Assembly (NCBI GenBank): GCA_029255685.2
Contig: CM055318.2
Location: 11,661,001 to 11,725,000 of the forward strand
DNA: 64,000 nt
Reading direction: 5' to 3'
Source: Silene conica
Lineage: Eukaryota; Streptophyta; Magnoliopsida; Caryophyllales; Caryophyllaceae
The notes under the pieces were generated by a model. That model was given only the letters and a program-made list of their open reading frames with translations, was not told where the DNA came from and searched no databases. The translations under genes and the position numbers were made by a program. Below, one piece after another: positions 46,997 through 59,722 of this stretch; within the stretch, counting starts at the first letter, position 1, and each line of letters opens with the position of its first letter.

Positions 46997-47148
46997 TTTG
47001 TTAAGAATTGCAGGCGGTTATGTTACAGGAAATTCATCAAAATCCTTATGGGACCCACCTGACTGGAAAAAAAATAAAATAAAATGTTGTGTTGATGAGG
47101 TGGCTCAACCACAGCTTCAGAAATGTTTCTGAAATTATATAGATAAGA

Positions 47149-47929
47149 TGATGTGCGGGATTTAGCACATCCCATTTTTTATTTGTTTGTCCTTTGCTAG
47201 AAAAACATTAAACCTAAATCTCTTCCTTCTCTCTAATATTGAAATCTTTACCATCTTCCACCCATTAAAAATTTAAAACTATGAACGATTATTCGAGTGA
47301 CGAACAGATAATTAATTCATTAATCTTATATTGCTTAGTAATTTGATTGTTTTTTAATAATATATTTTCTTTTTAAATTAGTGTTTGTTTATCAACATGA
47401 AAAAAAGAATCATTGTTAATTATTTAGAAACGAATTGACATGTTTAATACTACGTAGTACTTCAATTGATTTAGAAACCAAATCGACATATGTTAATTGC
47501 TTAATCAATCTTTGTCAATTAGTATTAAACAAACTTATTTATTAATTTGGGTTTTTTTCCGTCTTACTCAAAGTAGTACAATTAGTTTTTGTTTCTTTTT
47601 TCCTTTTTTTATTACCTTACGTTAATTTTCGCGCATATTATTTTTATAGAATTACTCGTCATGAAAATATGGTACAAAAAAGTAATAAAATAATAAAAAT
47701 AAAATAAAACTGATAATACTTATACTATTGAATTTCGCAGTACACGTTTTACTGTATTGAGTAAAAATGTACTGAGAAAATAAATTACTTTTCGTAGTAC
47801 ACATTTTGATATTTGAGAGAAAATATTAGAGATGGACTAGAGGGAGAAAATCAAAAGGAAAATGAGAGGGGTAAAATTGTCAACAGTGTACTGCATCGAG
47901 TAAAATGTGTACTGCGAAAATCAGGACCC
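47149..47929. other. Repeat-derived sequence, no gene
   Basis: Begins GATGTGCGGGATTTAGCACATCCC, the end word of the family seen at 31157 and 50116. Near its right end two forms of GTGTACTGC..CGAGTAAAATGTGTACTGCGAAAAT occur; 'tttcgcagtac' also occurs at 31170. It is probably a second eroded member of that family. No coding region is seen. Confidence 0.45.
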
Positions 47930-48125
47930 TAAATAAGTTGAGGATAGGGATATTGACTTTACAAATTGTTGTAAACGGCATTATCCGTGGCAAGTTGAAA
48001 ACGGATATCGCTCCTCTTACAATATTTAAATGATAAATATTTATTGGATGATCTATTTTCTCCTCATTTGCCTTTCAATTGTCTCCGACTTATGACGAGA
48101 TAATGTATACCAAAGTAAAGCGTTT

Positions 48126-50030
48126 TGTTGCGAATTACAACATCTAGTCCTCCTTAAAACGGACATTATTCGTCTTAAATTAAGACAAATCAAACATCGT
48201 CCCCGCATATTCGGAGCAAATCATTTATCAGACTGTCTTGCTTGTGACGATCACAATCGTGTGACGTCTCACAATCCTCCACTTACTTGTCATTCCGCTT
48301 GCTCTCTCACTTACTGCATGTAAGAGGTCACAAGCTTGTCGAATAGCGCCGTCACAAATGAGAATTTGTGGTCATTTATTTCATTTATGTCTCATCTCGA
48401 ATCTCGTACTTCTCTTAATGACACATTAGCATATTGAGATATATGATATCGTTTTTTGTAACGTGTGTCCTTAGGGGCACACATTAATATTCTAAATGCG
48501 GAAAGATTCACACAATATTTCATTAATCTCTATGTTATACAAGGAGTAACATTTAAAGCCTCCTTATTGGTTCTTCAGTTTTATAAAAGAATTTGATTTT
48601 TTATTGATCAATAACTTAATTAATTACTCTCTCTCATACCTCTACTTTTCTATTAATTTTATGATTCATTTCTTTTTAATTCAATAAATTCTAAAATTAT
48701 TAAAATTAATTAACTTTCAATAATCATTAGATTTCAATAACTTTAATTTTTTTTTTAAAAAGAACATGTAAATAGCCGAGAGAATTTAATATCCGTCGTC
48801 CTTTTGGCTACTGTTAAATATGGTCGCTCATTTTAGTCACCCGAAAACGTAATTTTTGTAGTGCATTGAGATAGTACTACTATTGTTTGTCGTATAAAGA
48901 GCATTATTTATTTCATAATTACCAATATTTTTAAAATTACAAATTTACCTGTATAACAAAGATAAACAACAAAACTTAAAAATTTATGGAAAGAGAGTGG
49001 AAAAACGGATAGCAAGAAATTTTAAAGATTGTATATTTTGAACACATAAATTATATCAAATTTAAAAAAGTACATATATTATATAGAAAAAATGAAAAAA
49101 CGATAAAAAATTGCAACAATAAATACGCAAAATAACAATCCGTATTATATATTTGACGGAAAAAAATTAACTTTTCATTTGATTCTCTCATGCGTTAAAC
49201 ATTAGTTAGCAATCAAACGAACAATGCGAGCATTAATCCAAAAAAATAGTGATGGAGTTATAAAAACATAAAAAGGTGATTTATTGAGTGTGATAACAAA
49301 GGTGGCTGATGTAGCGAACCCCAGATATATTTTAGAGAGGCGGCATAGTAGTTAGATTAAAGGAAAAATGATGAGGAAAAATTAGAGGGTGAAAAAAGCA
49401 AAGTTGTGAGTTGGAATAAGGTTAGGCAGATGTAAGATTTTATCAAATGAACGAACATATAATCTTTCACTTTGTAATATTTCCTACTTATATAATGGTT
49501 AATAAGTCACTATCATCAATTGGGCCTAACACATACTAAGAAGAAACATACACATTGTAAATAATTGGAACAATCGAAAAATATAGACAAATAATTCATA
49601 TAACTTTACACCAAATTTAATACAATGATACAGATTATAATATCTTGATAAAAAGAACCAAATAATTAATTAAAATTACTTATCGAAAATAAAATAATGA
49701 ATATTTGTTTTAGATGCTGAAAAAATCAATCCCATAAATGGTAAAGGTTTTTTGGGTTGTTAGAGGGTCGGAGTTTACATTATATGGTCGGACTATTTTT
49801 TGGTAGTTAGAGAGTCGACCAAGAATATTTAGGTTAATTAGGATAGTTAGGAAGTTAAAACTTAAACCATAAGTATAATTTACAGATCTATACATATTTT
49901 TATTGGTTATTTTCCGTTTTAAGTTTAAAACAAGTTAATTTCAACTCCTTAGATATATAGCACAAATATTTTAGTTTTCCTATGCATAATATTATTATTT
50001 TTCTTATCCATCCTGAATAGGAATTATATA
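48126..50030. other. Interior of the long-TIR element, no gene
   Basis: AT-rich. The part near 48150-48375 has MITE-like inverted words (TTGTGACGATCACAATCGTG; GTCACAAATGAGAATTTG, also found at 1050). The minus-strand open frame 49710-49895 has no recognisable product. No transposase motif was found. Confidence 0.45.
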
Positions 50031-50115
50031 TATTACTTTGGTAGACATTATCTCGTCATAAGTCGGAGACAATTGAAAGGCAAATGAGGAAAAAATAGAT
50101 CATCCAGTAAATATT

Positions 50116-50861
50116 GGGATGTGCTAAATCCCGCCCACTAAGTTAATCCACACATTTATTTCCATTATACCGAGGATGCCCCTCTCATTTCCCAACCCTA
50201 TGAGAGAAACTAGAGAGAGGACAAGAAAAAAGAAAGAAAAAAATCAGCAAACCACGAAAAGCAAAATCCCAACCCCCACAACTCCTCCACCACCCTCCCA
50301 GCACCGTCGTCTACTCCTCCATAGCCCCATCCCCGCACCGCCCATCCCTCCCAGTCCCACCCCCGCCAACATCCATCCCCAGTCCCACCCCCGCCGACCA
50401 TCCATCCCCAGTCCCACCCCCGCCGACCACTACCCCTCTCTGTTGTAATCCTTGCGTCGGCGACCTCGTCCCTGCGCCTCAGCAACCAACAAACTCGACT
50501 AACAAACTCGACGACACATGCCTGACACTACCACTCGACCTGACCATCCTACTCCGGCCAATAAACCAACTCAAACGAACCCCTAATTTTTGACAAAAAC
50601 GAGTTAAAAGACGCGAGAAAGGACGACATGGTCAACGGTTTGTGATGCGAAGCTAACTCGAGATTGTTAGTCGGCGGCGTAGGGTGGTCGCAGAGGTTGG
50701 GATATGGGTGGTCGGGGTTAGGGAATGGGTAGTCGACAGATGGTTAGGAATTAGAGGGTTTTGTTTATTTTTTATTTATTTTATAAAAGGGTAATAACGT
50801 AATAATAGGGAAAAATGTGTGAGAATATAGTAAAAAGGATATGCGAGATTTAGCAATTACA
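50116..50861. mobile_element. 746-bp insertion with 8-bp target duplication, upstream of the CID gene
   Basis: Flanked by TAAATATT on both sides (50108-50115, 50862-50869). Ends are imperfect inverted repeats around TGCTAAATCNCGC. The uninterrupted version of the same sequence is present in inverse at about 48036-48050, which gives a pre-insertion reference. The interior is Pro/Ser-coding by chance and the 90-residue frames on both strands are not supported. The 8-bp duplication suggests hAT. It lies about 600 bp before the CID-gene ATG. Confidence 0.8.
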
Positions 50862-51456
50862 TAAATATTTATCATTTAAATATTATAAGAGAAACGATAT
50901 CCGTTTTCAATTTGCCACGGATAATGCCGTTTACGACAATTTGTAAAGTCAGTATCCCTATCCTCAACTTATTTAAAACTGGAACAGTAATTAGTATCTT
51001 CCTTTTCCTCTTTTGTTCGTCGATCTACTCAATACATCTCTTTTAAAGAAAACTCCCATCTTTTATTCATTCAACTTCAATCACGCTTAAACCCTAATTT
51101 AATCTCCCCTTTATCACTTCTCAATTCTTCTTCAATCACAACTCAACTTCCTCACATTCTTTAATTCATTTATTTTCCTTTGTTTCCTTCGTAAATTATT
51201 ACAAGTATTTTTTTTACTAATTTATTTTCAATTCTTCAATTTTACCGCCTTTTTTCCTGCAACTATGGAGTGCTAATCGACTCATGTGAAGTAAATAATT
51301 TCATTTTTGGGTGAATTTTGAAATTCTGGTCAGTGATTTCAAATCGATGTATTTTATTAGGTCTAGGTTTTGATTATTTGATGAATTGAATACAAGGGAT
51401 TTGTGTTTGAAAGTTCTTGATAAGTTACCGAGGTTAAAGATTGCGGTAAAAAGGCG

Positions 51457-54400
51457 ATGAATAGTGTATTCAGTGAACAAATTTTGGCTGATAAGCTAGC
51501 CAAACTCAATGGCACTCAACAGTGTATTGAAAGTATCCTTTTTTTTACTTAATTATTTGTTAATTTGTTTGTGAATATGATTTTTTGTTTGTTTTGCTGT
51601 AATGACTGCAATGATGTAGCCCGTGTAGGTAGGTATCTTGCTTGTTTGTTGGAGATTGTATTATTACAGAAACGCGGTTTTAAGCAAGTATGTCTTGTAT
51701 TATCGGCCTGACGTCTATATATGGTGGTTTCATATTGTATAACCGTTCTCAGAAGACTTGCTGTTATAGTTAGATGGTACCAAGTCACTAGGGCACAACC
51801 ATATGTTTGGTTAATTTTTAGTGAGTTCGATTGTTTTAGAGGTGTGTATGCTTGATTTGTTATGTTAGTTGTATTTAGGATGATCTTAGTGTTTTTATGA
51901 TGTTTAATTTAGCGGGTTTCTACTGTTAGTTGCTGTTGTAGCAATATTTTTGTGTTTGTTGATTGATGAGATTCATAATCATTAGAAGGACTTTTTTGCA
52001 CATCTGATGCAAGTTTGCAACCATAGGAACACATTGTTATCGTAGCGTAGAACCTAAAACGACGTATCCTCACACAATTGTGCTTCGGTACTTTCATTAG
52101 ATTTATGGACGAAACTTGGAGAAATTTCTTGGGCACTATATGATGCCTTACCTTCTGTGTATTGAAGAAGGGTGGCATGGAGGAAAGATATGGATATGAT
52201 GTAGTATTATACTTGGGAAAATGGCTGGAACACATCATTGAGTTATTTTTGTCTGAGTGAGCTGATAATCAATATATTGGCAAACGTCCCTGTTAGAATG
52301 CCATCGACAAAATAGATGGCGGTATTTGAAAGCTTTAGTTTGCTCTCAGCGAGTCACCGCCTTGTTGTGAACAAAAATGACAGTGTTGGGGACCTGATAA
52401 TAACGGAATTCTGAGATGAAACCTTTTGGCTGATGAAATGAGATTTTAATAATGCACCAGAAATGGTAGGAAATATCAGTTGTGGTTATGGTAACATTCC
52501 TGAAATCTAATACGGGTAATACAGTATGGGGATGTCGCAGATGTACGTATCGAATTGCAGCCATGCGGTGTAGTTTTGTAATGATGTGTTTTAGTCTTTT
52601 TGTGGTTGGTCATTGACAAGGTTGCTGCAGTTATTGTTTTGTGGTTAAATTTGTGAGAGGCTGCATTTTGTGGACACATCACATGCTTTTTACTTAGGCG
52701 ATTCTATCACAGGAATTTCTTATATTTCTAAATCTGTCTACCTGTTCCATCGAAGTAATCTACTATATCAACTGCATATCATATGCTCTCGGAATATGAT
52801 TGTATATTTGTATGTGAGCACGCCAAAGCCTTGCCTGTCTGAAAAATTATGCTGTTTTTGCATTTTCACAGTAGACCTAATTACCTAAGTTTAGATGAGA
52901 CTTGTCATGCTCAGAAGCTGGTATTGTGAGTTGGACAAAATAAAAGTAAATGGGACATCTTAGGAATGGTGAAAGATTGTATGCAGTACAATGACTAGTT
53001 GACTAATGCCTATTATATATGTGTGACTTTACGATGAAATTTTCCTTGATTCTTTACATAGCATTGTCACATTGGTGTATATTTCATCGGAGCAAGGCAG
53101 AAGTTGTTGTAGCAACATGGAGCAAACAGTTCCACAGCTCATCAATGGTCCAGAAAGTCCCCCTTTTATATCTTGCCAATGATATTCTACAGAATAGTAA
53201 ACGTAAAGGGAATGAGTTTGTTACTGAGTTCTGGAAGGTTCTTCCTGCGGCTCTCAAGGATGTCAATAGCAGGGATGATGAGCAGGGAAAGAAGGTTATC
53301 TCCAGATTGGTATGTGTTATTTTGGCATGTTTTTTTCAGAAGGTTTATATTCTACGTTGGATCAGTGTTCTCTTTTTATTCGATTTTAGGTTTATGCAAC
53401 TATTATGACTCTGATATAGTATACTTACCATTTATGTCCAGTAGATTAATGCTTGTTTGTTTCTTCCGTTATGCTTGCTTATGTAATTAAAATGATAGAT
53501 ACATCCACATTCTCATACTCTCATTTACGGAGTACTGTTTATCAAGCATCTCAGAGGGGTTTGAAATTAATATATATGCCTTTATAGGTGAAAATATGGG
53601 ATGAAAGAAAAGTGTTTGGATCAAAATCACATAGTGTGAAGGATATAATGCTCGCAGATGAGCCGCCTCCCCCCCTTGAGTTTGGTAAGAAGCGATCACG
53701 GAGTGTCAAGATTGTGAGAAGGGATTCACGTTCCATAAGGACGGTAAGACACTTTCTTTTTTCATTTTTCAAGATTCTTGTACACTCTTTAGGCATCTCC
53801 TTGTTTTGATAGACAGTAACTGACAAGTCTTCGTCATTGACTTGTATTCAGTTTCCCTTAACTCAATCGGGCCTTTTGCTTATGTGTCTCATCCTTTAAA
53901 TTGGGAGCTGGTTGTTTACAACTTTACATTCTTTGATGAACGCCTATTCCTTTTAAGTAGTCTTGCACATCATTTCAAATTTTCAATCTTTGTGACAATT
54001 GATGCAGAAATTATCTATTGGAGGTCCAGAAGAAAAAATTGTGTCGGCTTTCCATTTAATTCTTAATGAACGTCCCACCGAAGAAACGGAAATGAACAGG
54101 TGCAAGTCTGCAGTTAACCGTGTGAGGAAGATGGATCATGACGTTGAAATTGCATGTGCTCAAGGTAAAGTGCTTTATAGCTTATATTACAACCACATTG
54201 TCCTCAAATAACACTGAAGATCAAAATTTCTTGACATGAAAGACAGACGCTATCGATCTGATTCAGCAGTGTGCATGTGGTGCATTTATTGAGCCGTGAA
54301 AAGAATATCTTATATCATTATTTCCTTTTCAGTGAAGAATCCAAAGCGCAAAACTCTTGCCAAAGAATTGGAAACGGAAGAAAATATTTTGAAAGAGTGT

Positions 54401-57400
54401 ATTGAGAAGCTTAAGTCAGTTGAAACTAATAGAGTGGCGCTTGTTGCGCAGTTACGAGAAGCACTTCAAGAACAGGTATTAGACTGGAAATAAAGCACTT
54501 CTATGATTTAAAGCTTCAGATTGTTTCAGATGAGGAACCAAGCTTTGTTCTCTTAGTTTTCAAGTTATGCTGGAAAAATGTTGCAAATTTGTTAAAATAA
54601 TGTTTACAAAGATTATATTCCATTAGTCTGGGGCTACTTGTTGGTCTTACGCAGAAACGGTTTTCTTTACGTGCAGGAATCAGAATTGGAGAATATCCGT
54701 ACACAAGTGCAGGTATTCTTCTGGGCACTTGAAAATATAAAAACATTTCTTTGGCTGCATTAAAGGTTTTGTAGTTTTCTTATTGAGTTATTGGTTCTGG
54801 TAATTACTAGAGGAACAATTTTTTTTAAATAATGCTCAAAATAAACTATTTATTGATTTTGAAACTATTTGTCAAAATGGTGTCCACATTTTTTAAAACT
54901 GAAACATGGAATAAACACGCCATTACCAATGACGTGTTTAGAGTTACTAAGAAGGCCGTAACAAAACAAAATAGGAATCCCAAACTGGGAGTGACGGGTC
55001 TTCTTCAGCAAACATGCCAACAAGAATGGCATGCCTAAATGTGTAATCCAATTGTATGCAGTAGTCTAAAACTAGCGCCTTCCCTTTTCCTTACCCTCCC
55101 AATCTCGAATCCCTTTTCTTTATCCTCCCACCTTCGCATCATAACCCACAATAAGCAAAGTCACACCATTCCTCTCATAACCACCATGGCTTCATCTTCA
55201 AACACCATTAATATAAAGTATAAACTAGTTTTGGATGAAAAACATTTCTGGCCAATTAATCTAAATAATCACCACAATTCGAATTACTACAGTACCATCA
55301 CCGCCACAAGTTAACAACAATTGAGCTCTTGACGTGTCCCTCGACTACCTTCCCATATCTCAATCCACGCCACCACCATTCGACCACCCTAAGGCCTAAA
55401 CCCTCTCTCACCCATCACGAACCACCACACACGGACCCAAAAACAGAGAGCTTCATGTCTGGCTTAATTTGAATGGGCTTTGGGATCGGTCTAACGAACC
55501 CACGTGATTTGGTGTGCCTCTTTTCCTATATGGTGATTGATATGGTGGTAAAATGTTGTTTGAGGAGTATAAGCATGATAGGAGGATAAGCTAAAGTGAT
55601 TTATTCGTGATCGGTCCATTGATTTGGTGGTAAGTAGTTTTGAGGACAGATGTTATGGAACATTGTAAGGTGTGATGAAATGAAGTTGATGAAAGATGTG
55701 GAGCTAAGCAGTTTATTCATGGACAAAGTACGGACTAATAAATAAGGTAGAAAGGGGGTCTATTTTTTCTACAAAAAGAAAGATCATAATGAACGGTATA
55801 GCTCATATAGGCATGTATGTCAACTTATCAGACACGCCATTCTTATTGGCGTGTTTACCACAGAAGACCCGCCACTTCCAATGGCGTGTTTGGGATTTCT
55901 CGGACTTCAGGAGGGGATGGTGATGGAGAGGGCACTATGGAGGGATATGATACATATGGACTTCTAGCATTTGATGTTTTTGTCAAGTTTTCTAAAAACA
56001 TTTTTTCTTTTTGGATTTATTACACTTTTTTTCCCAAAAACTTTTATATTAAGTTTTACTTCATTTTTCAAAATCACTTTAAGCTTTATTCTTGATTTAA
56101 TTTTTAGGTTTTTATACATGTGATAAGTTCGATTTAAAATCTATAAAACTGCTTTGCCTTTCGTTTTCTGTTTCACTTCACTTTCGTCTTTCCTTTTCTT
56201 TCTTTTTTCTCTTGTCGAGATGAGAGTTCACCCATGGCGGTTCCAAAAGATGATTCATGTCAGCCGACCCCAAAGCATTTTGGGACTAATGGCGTGTTTA
56301 TTCTGTGTTCCGGATTTTAGTCTACGTGGAGTCGTGGACACTACTTTGTCAAATAGTTTTAAAACCAACCCAAAATGATAAATAGTTTATTTTTGAACAT
56401 TATTTTAGAAAAATCAGAGAATGTTAAGATTGCCTGTATTTCTGCTATTCGGCGTTTAAGCAGAAAGGCAGTATATTACTAGCTTGGAAATAGATGTGTG
56501 ATGCTATTTGATCCTCTCCAATCGCGAGGCTCTGAATTGTGATCTAGTATCTTGTTTAAGCTGTCGGAAATCCGAAGAAAAGGATCCCATTTCTAGCTAA
56601 ACCTACACCTTCCCCTAGCCACCTTGCTATGTTCTCTGGAGTTCTATTCTCGTCATTGTTTATCATCATTTCCTACCTAATCTAGAAAGAGGCTTCCTCG
56701 CCAAGCCAGGTATGGGGTTGGACATGCACAATCTTTCTCATAGAGAATTGTTTTCAAGTGATCCGTGATATTGGGAAAACGGGGACGACCATGTTCTACT
56801 TCATGATTATGTTTTTGCCATGATTTAGTAAATTGAATCCCAACCAAACATCATACGCACATTCCCGAATATTTTGTTTTAGAAGCATGGTTGAAAGAGG
56901 AAAAGTTTGGTTCAAACATATTACTTCTGCCAAGCATCCAGTGTTCGGAGTAAAAATGCTAAATGTATCTGCATGACTGGAACTTAAATCGAGGAGTTAT
57001 CTTGTTACTACTTGCTGTAGACTTTCAAAGAGACTTTACGAATTCTGAATTCTTTTATAGAAGAGCTGAACTCTAGTAAATCACATTAATAGTTTCAACT
57101 TAGAACATTATGCCATTATGGTGACTGTTAATTATGATTCTGACGCAAGTTTCTGCTACTAACATTTTTTTATTTTTGTGTTCAGGTGGCGCAAGCACAA
57201 GCTGATGAGGCTAATAACATGAGAAAATTGCTTAATGATGATAATTATGTTGCTCCAACACCCGGTGCAGGAAAATCGAACAAAACTGCTGCTGATATAG
57301 CAGCTGAGGTGGCAGACAAACTCGCAGCTTCGAGCTCCTCTCAGCTGATCATGTCTTCCGTCCTGTCAACATTTGCAGCCCAAGAACTTTCAAAGACAGG

Positions 57401-57854
57401 TTCTGGCACAAATTCAAAGTCGGAGCAGCCCACATCAGTTTCAGACCTGAATGGTCAAGCATCAGCTATTCCCGCTACCAGTCCCGCTCTTCCCCATCAA
57501 TATCAGTCAATGTTGGTAAATCCACCCTCCATTCAGAACGCAAGCCCAAGTCCAGGCCCAGGCCAAGGCCAAGGTCCAGGTCCAAGTGCTCAGTATCAAA
57601 TGCCTCAACACCAAAATTCCCAGCAATACGCTTATGGGTATGGAAACCTTCCTCCGGTCCCACCACCACCGGCTCACATGATGGGTCCTATGATGCCTAT
57701 GGCTCAAGGTCAAATGCAAATGAACCAGCCGCAATTAATGCCTATGGCAATGGCGCAACAACCAATGACGTTAATGCAGCAGCCGCCACCAGTTCCACCA
57801 AGTTTCCGCCCGCTTCAGCCTCCTGGCATGGGTTATTATACACATTCTCAGTAG
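51457..57854 (+). CDS. CID-domain protein (RPRD1/Rtt103-type), intact host gene
   Basis: Seven exons join in phase: 51457-51532, 53062-53309, 53588-53743, 54008-54164, 54333-54475, 54677-54712 and 57186-57854, giving 494 residues. Residues 1-135 form the CTD-interacting domain, which binds the phosphorylated C-terminal tail of RNA polymerase II (MNSVFSEQILADKLAKLN; HWCIFHRSKAEVVVATW; KVPLLYLANDILQNSKRKGN; VKIWDERKVFG). A basic linker (KKRSRSVKIVRRDSRS) could be a nuclear signal. A coiled coil follows (about residues 175-285: KELETEENILKECIEKLKSVE), as in RPRD1 proteins. The tail has ADIAAEVADKLAASSSSQ and a Gln/Pro/Met-rich end. The likely role is polymerase II transcription termination and 3'-end processing in the nucleus. 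Intron 6 (2.5 kb) holds a transposon. Upstream are two nested repeat elements, and a broken inverted copy of the 5' half lies at 28903-31156. Confidence 0.92.
54827..56407. mobile_element. 1.58-kb long-TIR element in CID-gene intron 6
   Basis: The left end (AAATAATGCTCAAAATAAAC ... to ATGGTGTCCAC) and right end (GTGGACACTACTTTG ... GTTTATTTTTGAACATTATTT) are inverted repeats of about 70 bp. Inside, the phrase 'aatggcgtgttt' or its complement recurs four times. No transposase is encoded; the open frames at 54832, 55039 and 55817 are not supported. It is probably a non-autonomous MULE-like element. The host splice sites lie well outside it. Confidence 0.7.
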
Positions 57855-58473
57855 CTTGGGCGGTAAGTCTCCCCAAACTAGCATATGTTGTCATTTGTAG
57901 GTGTTCCTGCCCAAATCTTGTTGAAAATTCCCTGACTAGAGTAGGGGTACCAAAGATCTTTGATGTTGTTATACATTACTAGCAGAATAGGATAGAATTA
58001 GAATATTGGTAGAGCGGTTAAACAGTCTGTAGGATTTCAACCCGGCAGATTCCTTGTCGCTAACCCTGACCGTTGTAAACTAATGAAATCCACCTTGTAT
58101 TCCTAGATTTTTGTAGGACCATATAGACTCACAAATTTCCTTCCCTTGCTATTTGGACATTGTATTCTGTAGGGGATTATACTTCAGACTTCTAGTTAAA
58201 CTACAGAATCTCTCGGCAGCTTTTTAGGAACTCATGCTTAATTTGCTTAATATTTCGTAGTAGTTTTGGCACTCATTTTCTTCGTTATATCAGTTAATCC
58301 ACAGCTAATTTATTCAGATTGTTCCTCCAGGTTTGACCATCCAACTCATAAATTTATAACATCTTATTATAGCCAGAGATGGTTTGGTTGTCTACCGGAA
58401 AAACATGAGAATAGAAAATGCCATTGTTTTTGTAAAAACACAAATGAAGGAACTGCTAATTATTACATTAACG
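57855..58473 (+). other. 3' untranslated and downstream region of the CID gene
   Basis: No further coding. T-rich stretches with AATTTG/TATTTCG words are compatible with a plant 3' end but no single poly(A) signal stands out. Confidence 0.5.
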
Positions 58474-58662
58474 AGTCTTGACGGTTATTATCCGTTACAA
58501 GCTGAAGACGAATATGTCTCTCTCACAAGTCAAACTACACAAGTGGGAAGACAAGTAGAGCATTCCATGGCAATTGGTATTGGCACTTTCATTTTTTGAG
58601 AGGATCACTACCGTCTTGAACTTATGTCGAATATTGTCCGTCTTTAATGAGAATTTGTCTAT
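58474..58662. mobile_element. MITE-like inverted repeat
   Basis: GAGTCTTGACGGTTATTATC on the left and sequence around CTACCGTCTTGAACTTATG and TTGTCCGTCTTTAATGAG on the right are related in inverse. The words resemble those of the MITE at 60446. No target duplication was fixed. Confidence 0.4.
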
Positions 58663-58699
58663 TACATTACTCTCGATCTCTCCCAAAGTTGATAAATCA

Positions 58700-59398
58700 G
58701 CTTACCTATTTCCCCCTCGTATTCCTCCTTGCTAACTCGGTACATTTTTTCAATTCATAACTACTGCATTAATTAACTATTAAGCGAAATCCATCCTTTT
58801 TAATTAGGTGTTTTGTTAAATTGGGGAAATTTGAAAAGAAGGTTTCTATGTTTCTTTCTCGCATGCTTGTTCGTCTTCCCCTCCTATTTTACTCTTATTT
58901 ACTAAGAATAAGTCTGGGACGAAACAGTTTCACACGTTAGACGGTCTCATTATATTAAAAAAACTCAAAAACGTTCTCATTATATAAAAATAACTCATTT
59001 ATTAGTAATCCAAGATCGAGTTTGAATCTTCTCGTTTCTGTCCATTTTTGTAGAGGTCCAAGTTTTTTCCCGACAAAAGGCTGGAACGATCTTATAGTCA
59101 TAACTTGAAGCAACAAATGATGAAACATTATATCTGTATGATCTGTATCATCCTTTTCAGCTATAAATTACATTTACATAAAAATCTATACTTGATCAAA
59201 TACACTTTTGATTTTTTTTTTGGAAAGAAGAAACATTTCCATTGACAAACTTAATTACACGACTTGATCAAGATTCGAGAAGCTCAAAAACCACAGAAAA
59301 CGGTTCCTTTCCTCTTTTTTACTCGAAATTAGACAACAATTACACATATTTACAGTATGTATGCATACATACAAGAAACAGAGGTTAAATAACAATAA
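58700..59398. other. Intergenic sequence
   Basis: AT-rich, no gene seen. Contains 'acggtctcattatat' repeated twice near 58950-58990, which looks like a MITE piece. The right part is the 3' flank of the small minus-strand gene. Confidence 0.4.
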
Positions 59399-59629
59399 CT
59401 ATGCAGAAAAGAAGCCATGAAGAGCAGCTCGACTCAATTCACTCCCAGGCTCAACCCCCTCAATATTCACCCTTGTTTGGTTAATCCACTTAACTTTCAC
59501 CCCGTAAAGCGGGTTCGACATCTTGTTCGAACCCGCTTCCGGAGCTACTACTTCATTAGTCACCTTCTTCTTTGTCATCTTGATCCTCCTTTCATATTCT
59601 TCAGCAACTAACATTGCAATATCTGACAT
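59399..59629 (-). CDS. Small hypothetical protein, 76 aa
   Basis: Single-exon gene starting MSDIAMLVAEEYERR and ending ALHGFFSA. The first half is a charged helix with many Lys (KMTKKK); the second has SNPLYGVKVKWINQTRVNI and EGVEPGSELSR. No signal peptide or membrane span is visible. ATG at 59629 was chosen: it is the first in frame after the TATA box, and upstream codons in the same frame lack ATG. I do not recognise the family. Codon use and a normal promoter layout suggest a real small gene rather than a repeat by-product. Confidence 0.6.
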   Translation of the reverse strand: MSDIAMLVAEEYERRIKMTKKKVTNEVVAPEAGSNKMSNPLYGVKVKWINQTRVNIEGVEPGSELSRAALHGFFSA

Positions 59630-59713
59630 TTTCTCACTTTGTTGTACGTACAAGTTTCAAGTTTTAATGTTAATTTGTGTGATTGTGTGAAGAATAAGGT
59701 AATTTTGAAGGAG

Positions 59714-59721
59714 TATTTATA
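59714..59721 (-). promoter_or_regulatory. TATA box of the small minus-strand gene
   Basis: TATAAATA on the minus strand (in CTATAAATACTCC), 85 bp before the ATG at 59629. Confidence 0.7.
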
Positions 59722-59722
59722 G

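Larger units (their letters stand above)
31936..47148 (-). mobile_element. Outer non-autonomous Helitron, split by the inner one
   Basis: On the minus strand the 5' end reads A then TCTTATCTATATAATTTCAG at 47148. The 3' end has ACCCGTGCA..TGCACGGGT (near 31946-31966), TTAAAA and CTAG (31939-31936), followed by T. Flanks are A at 31935 and T at 47149. Removing the inner element leaves about 1.1 kb (31936-32893 plus 46997-47148) with no genes. The open frame 32305-32490 is not supported. Confidence 0.75.
47930..50978. mobile_element. Element with about 190-bp inverted terminal repeats
   Basis: 47930-48118 (AAATAAGTTGAGGATAGGGAT...) is the reverse complement of 50031-50115 joined to 50870-50975, with about 90% identity by eye. 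Long terminal repeats suggest a non-autonomous MULE or similar element of about 2.3 kb before the later insertion at 50116. Target duplications could not be fixed. The right repeat lies immediately upstream of the CID gene. Confidence 0.6.

Noticed and set aside
50176..50485. Pro-rich (plus) and Gly/Trp-rich (minus) frames of about 90 residues
   Set aside because: They lie inside the 746-bp transposon insertion and reflect C-rich repeats, not a gene.
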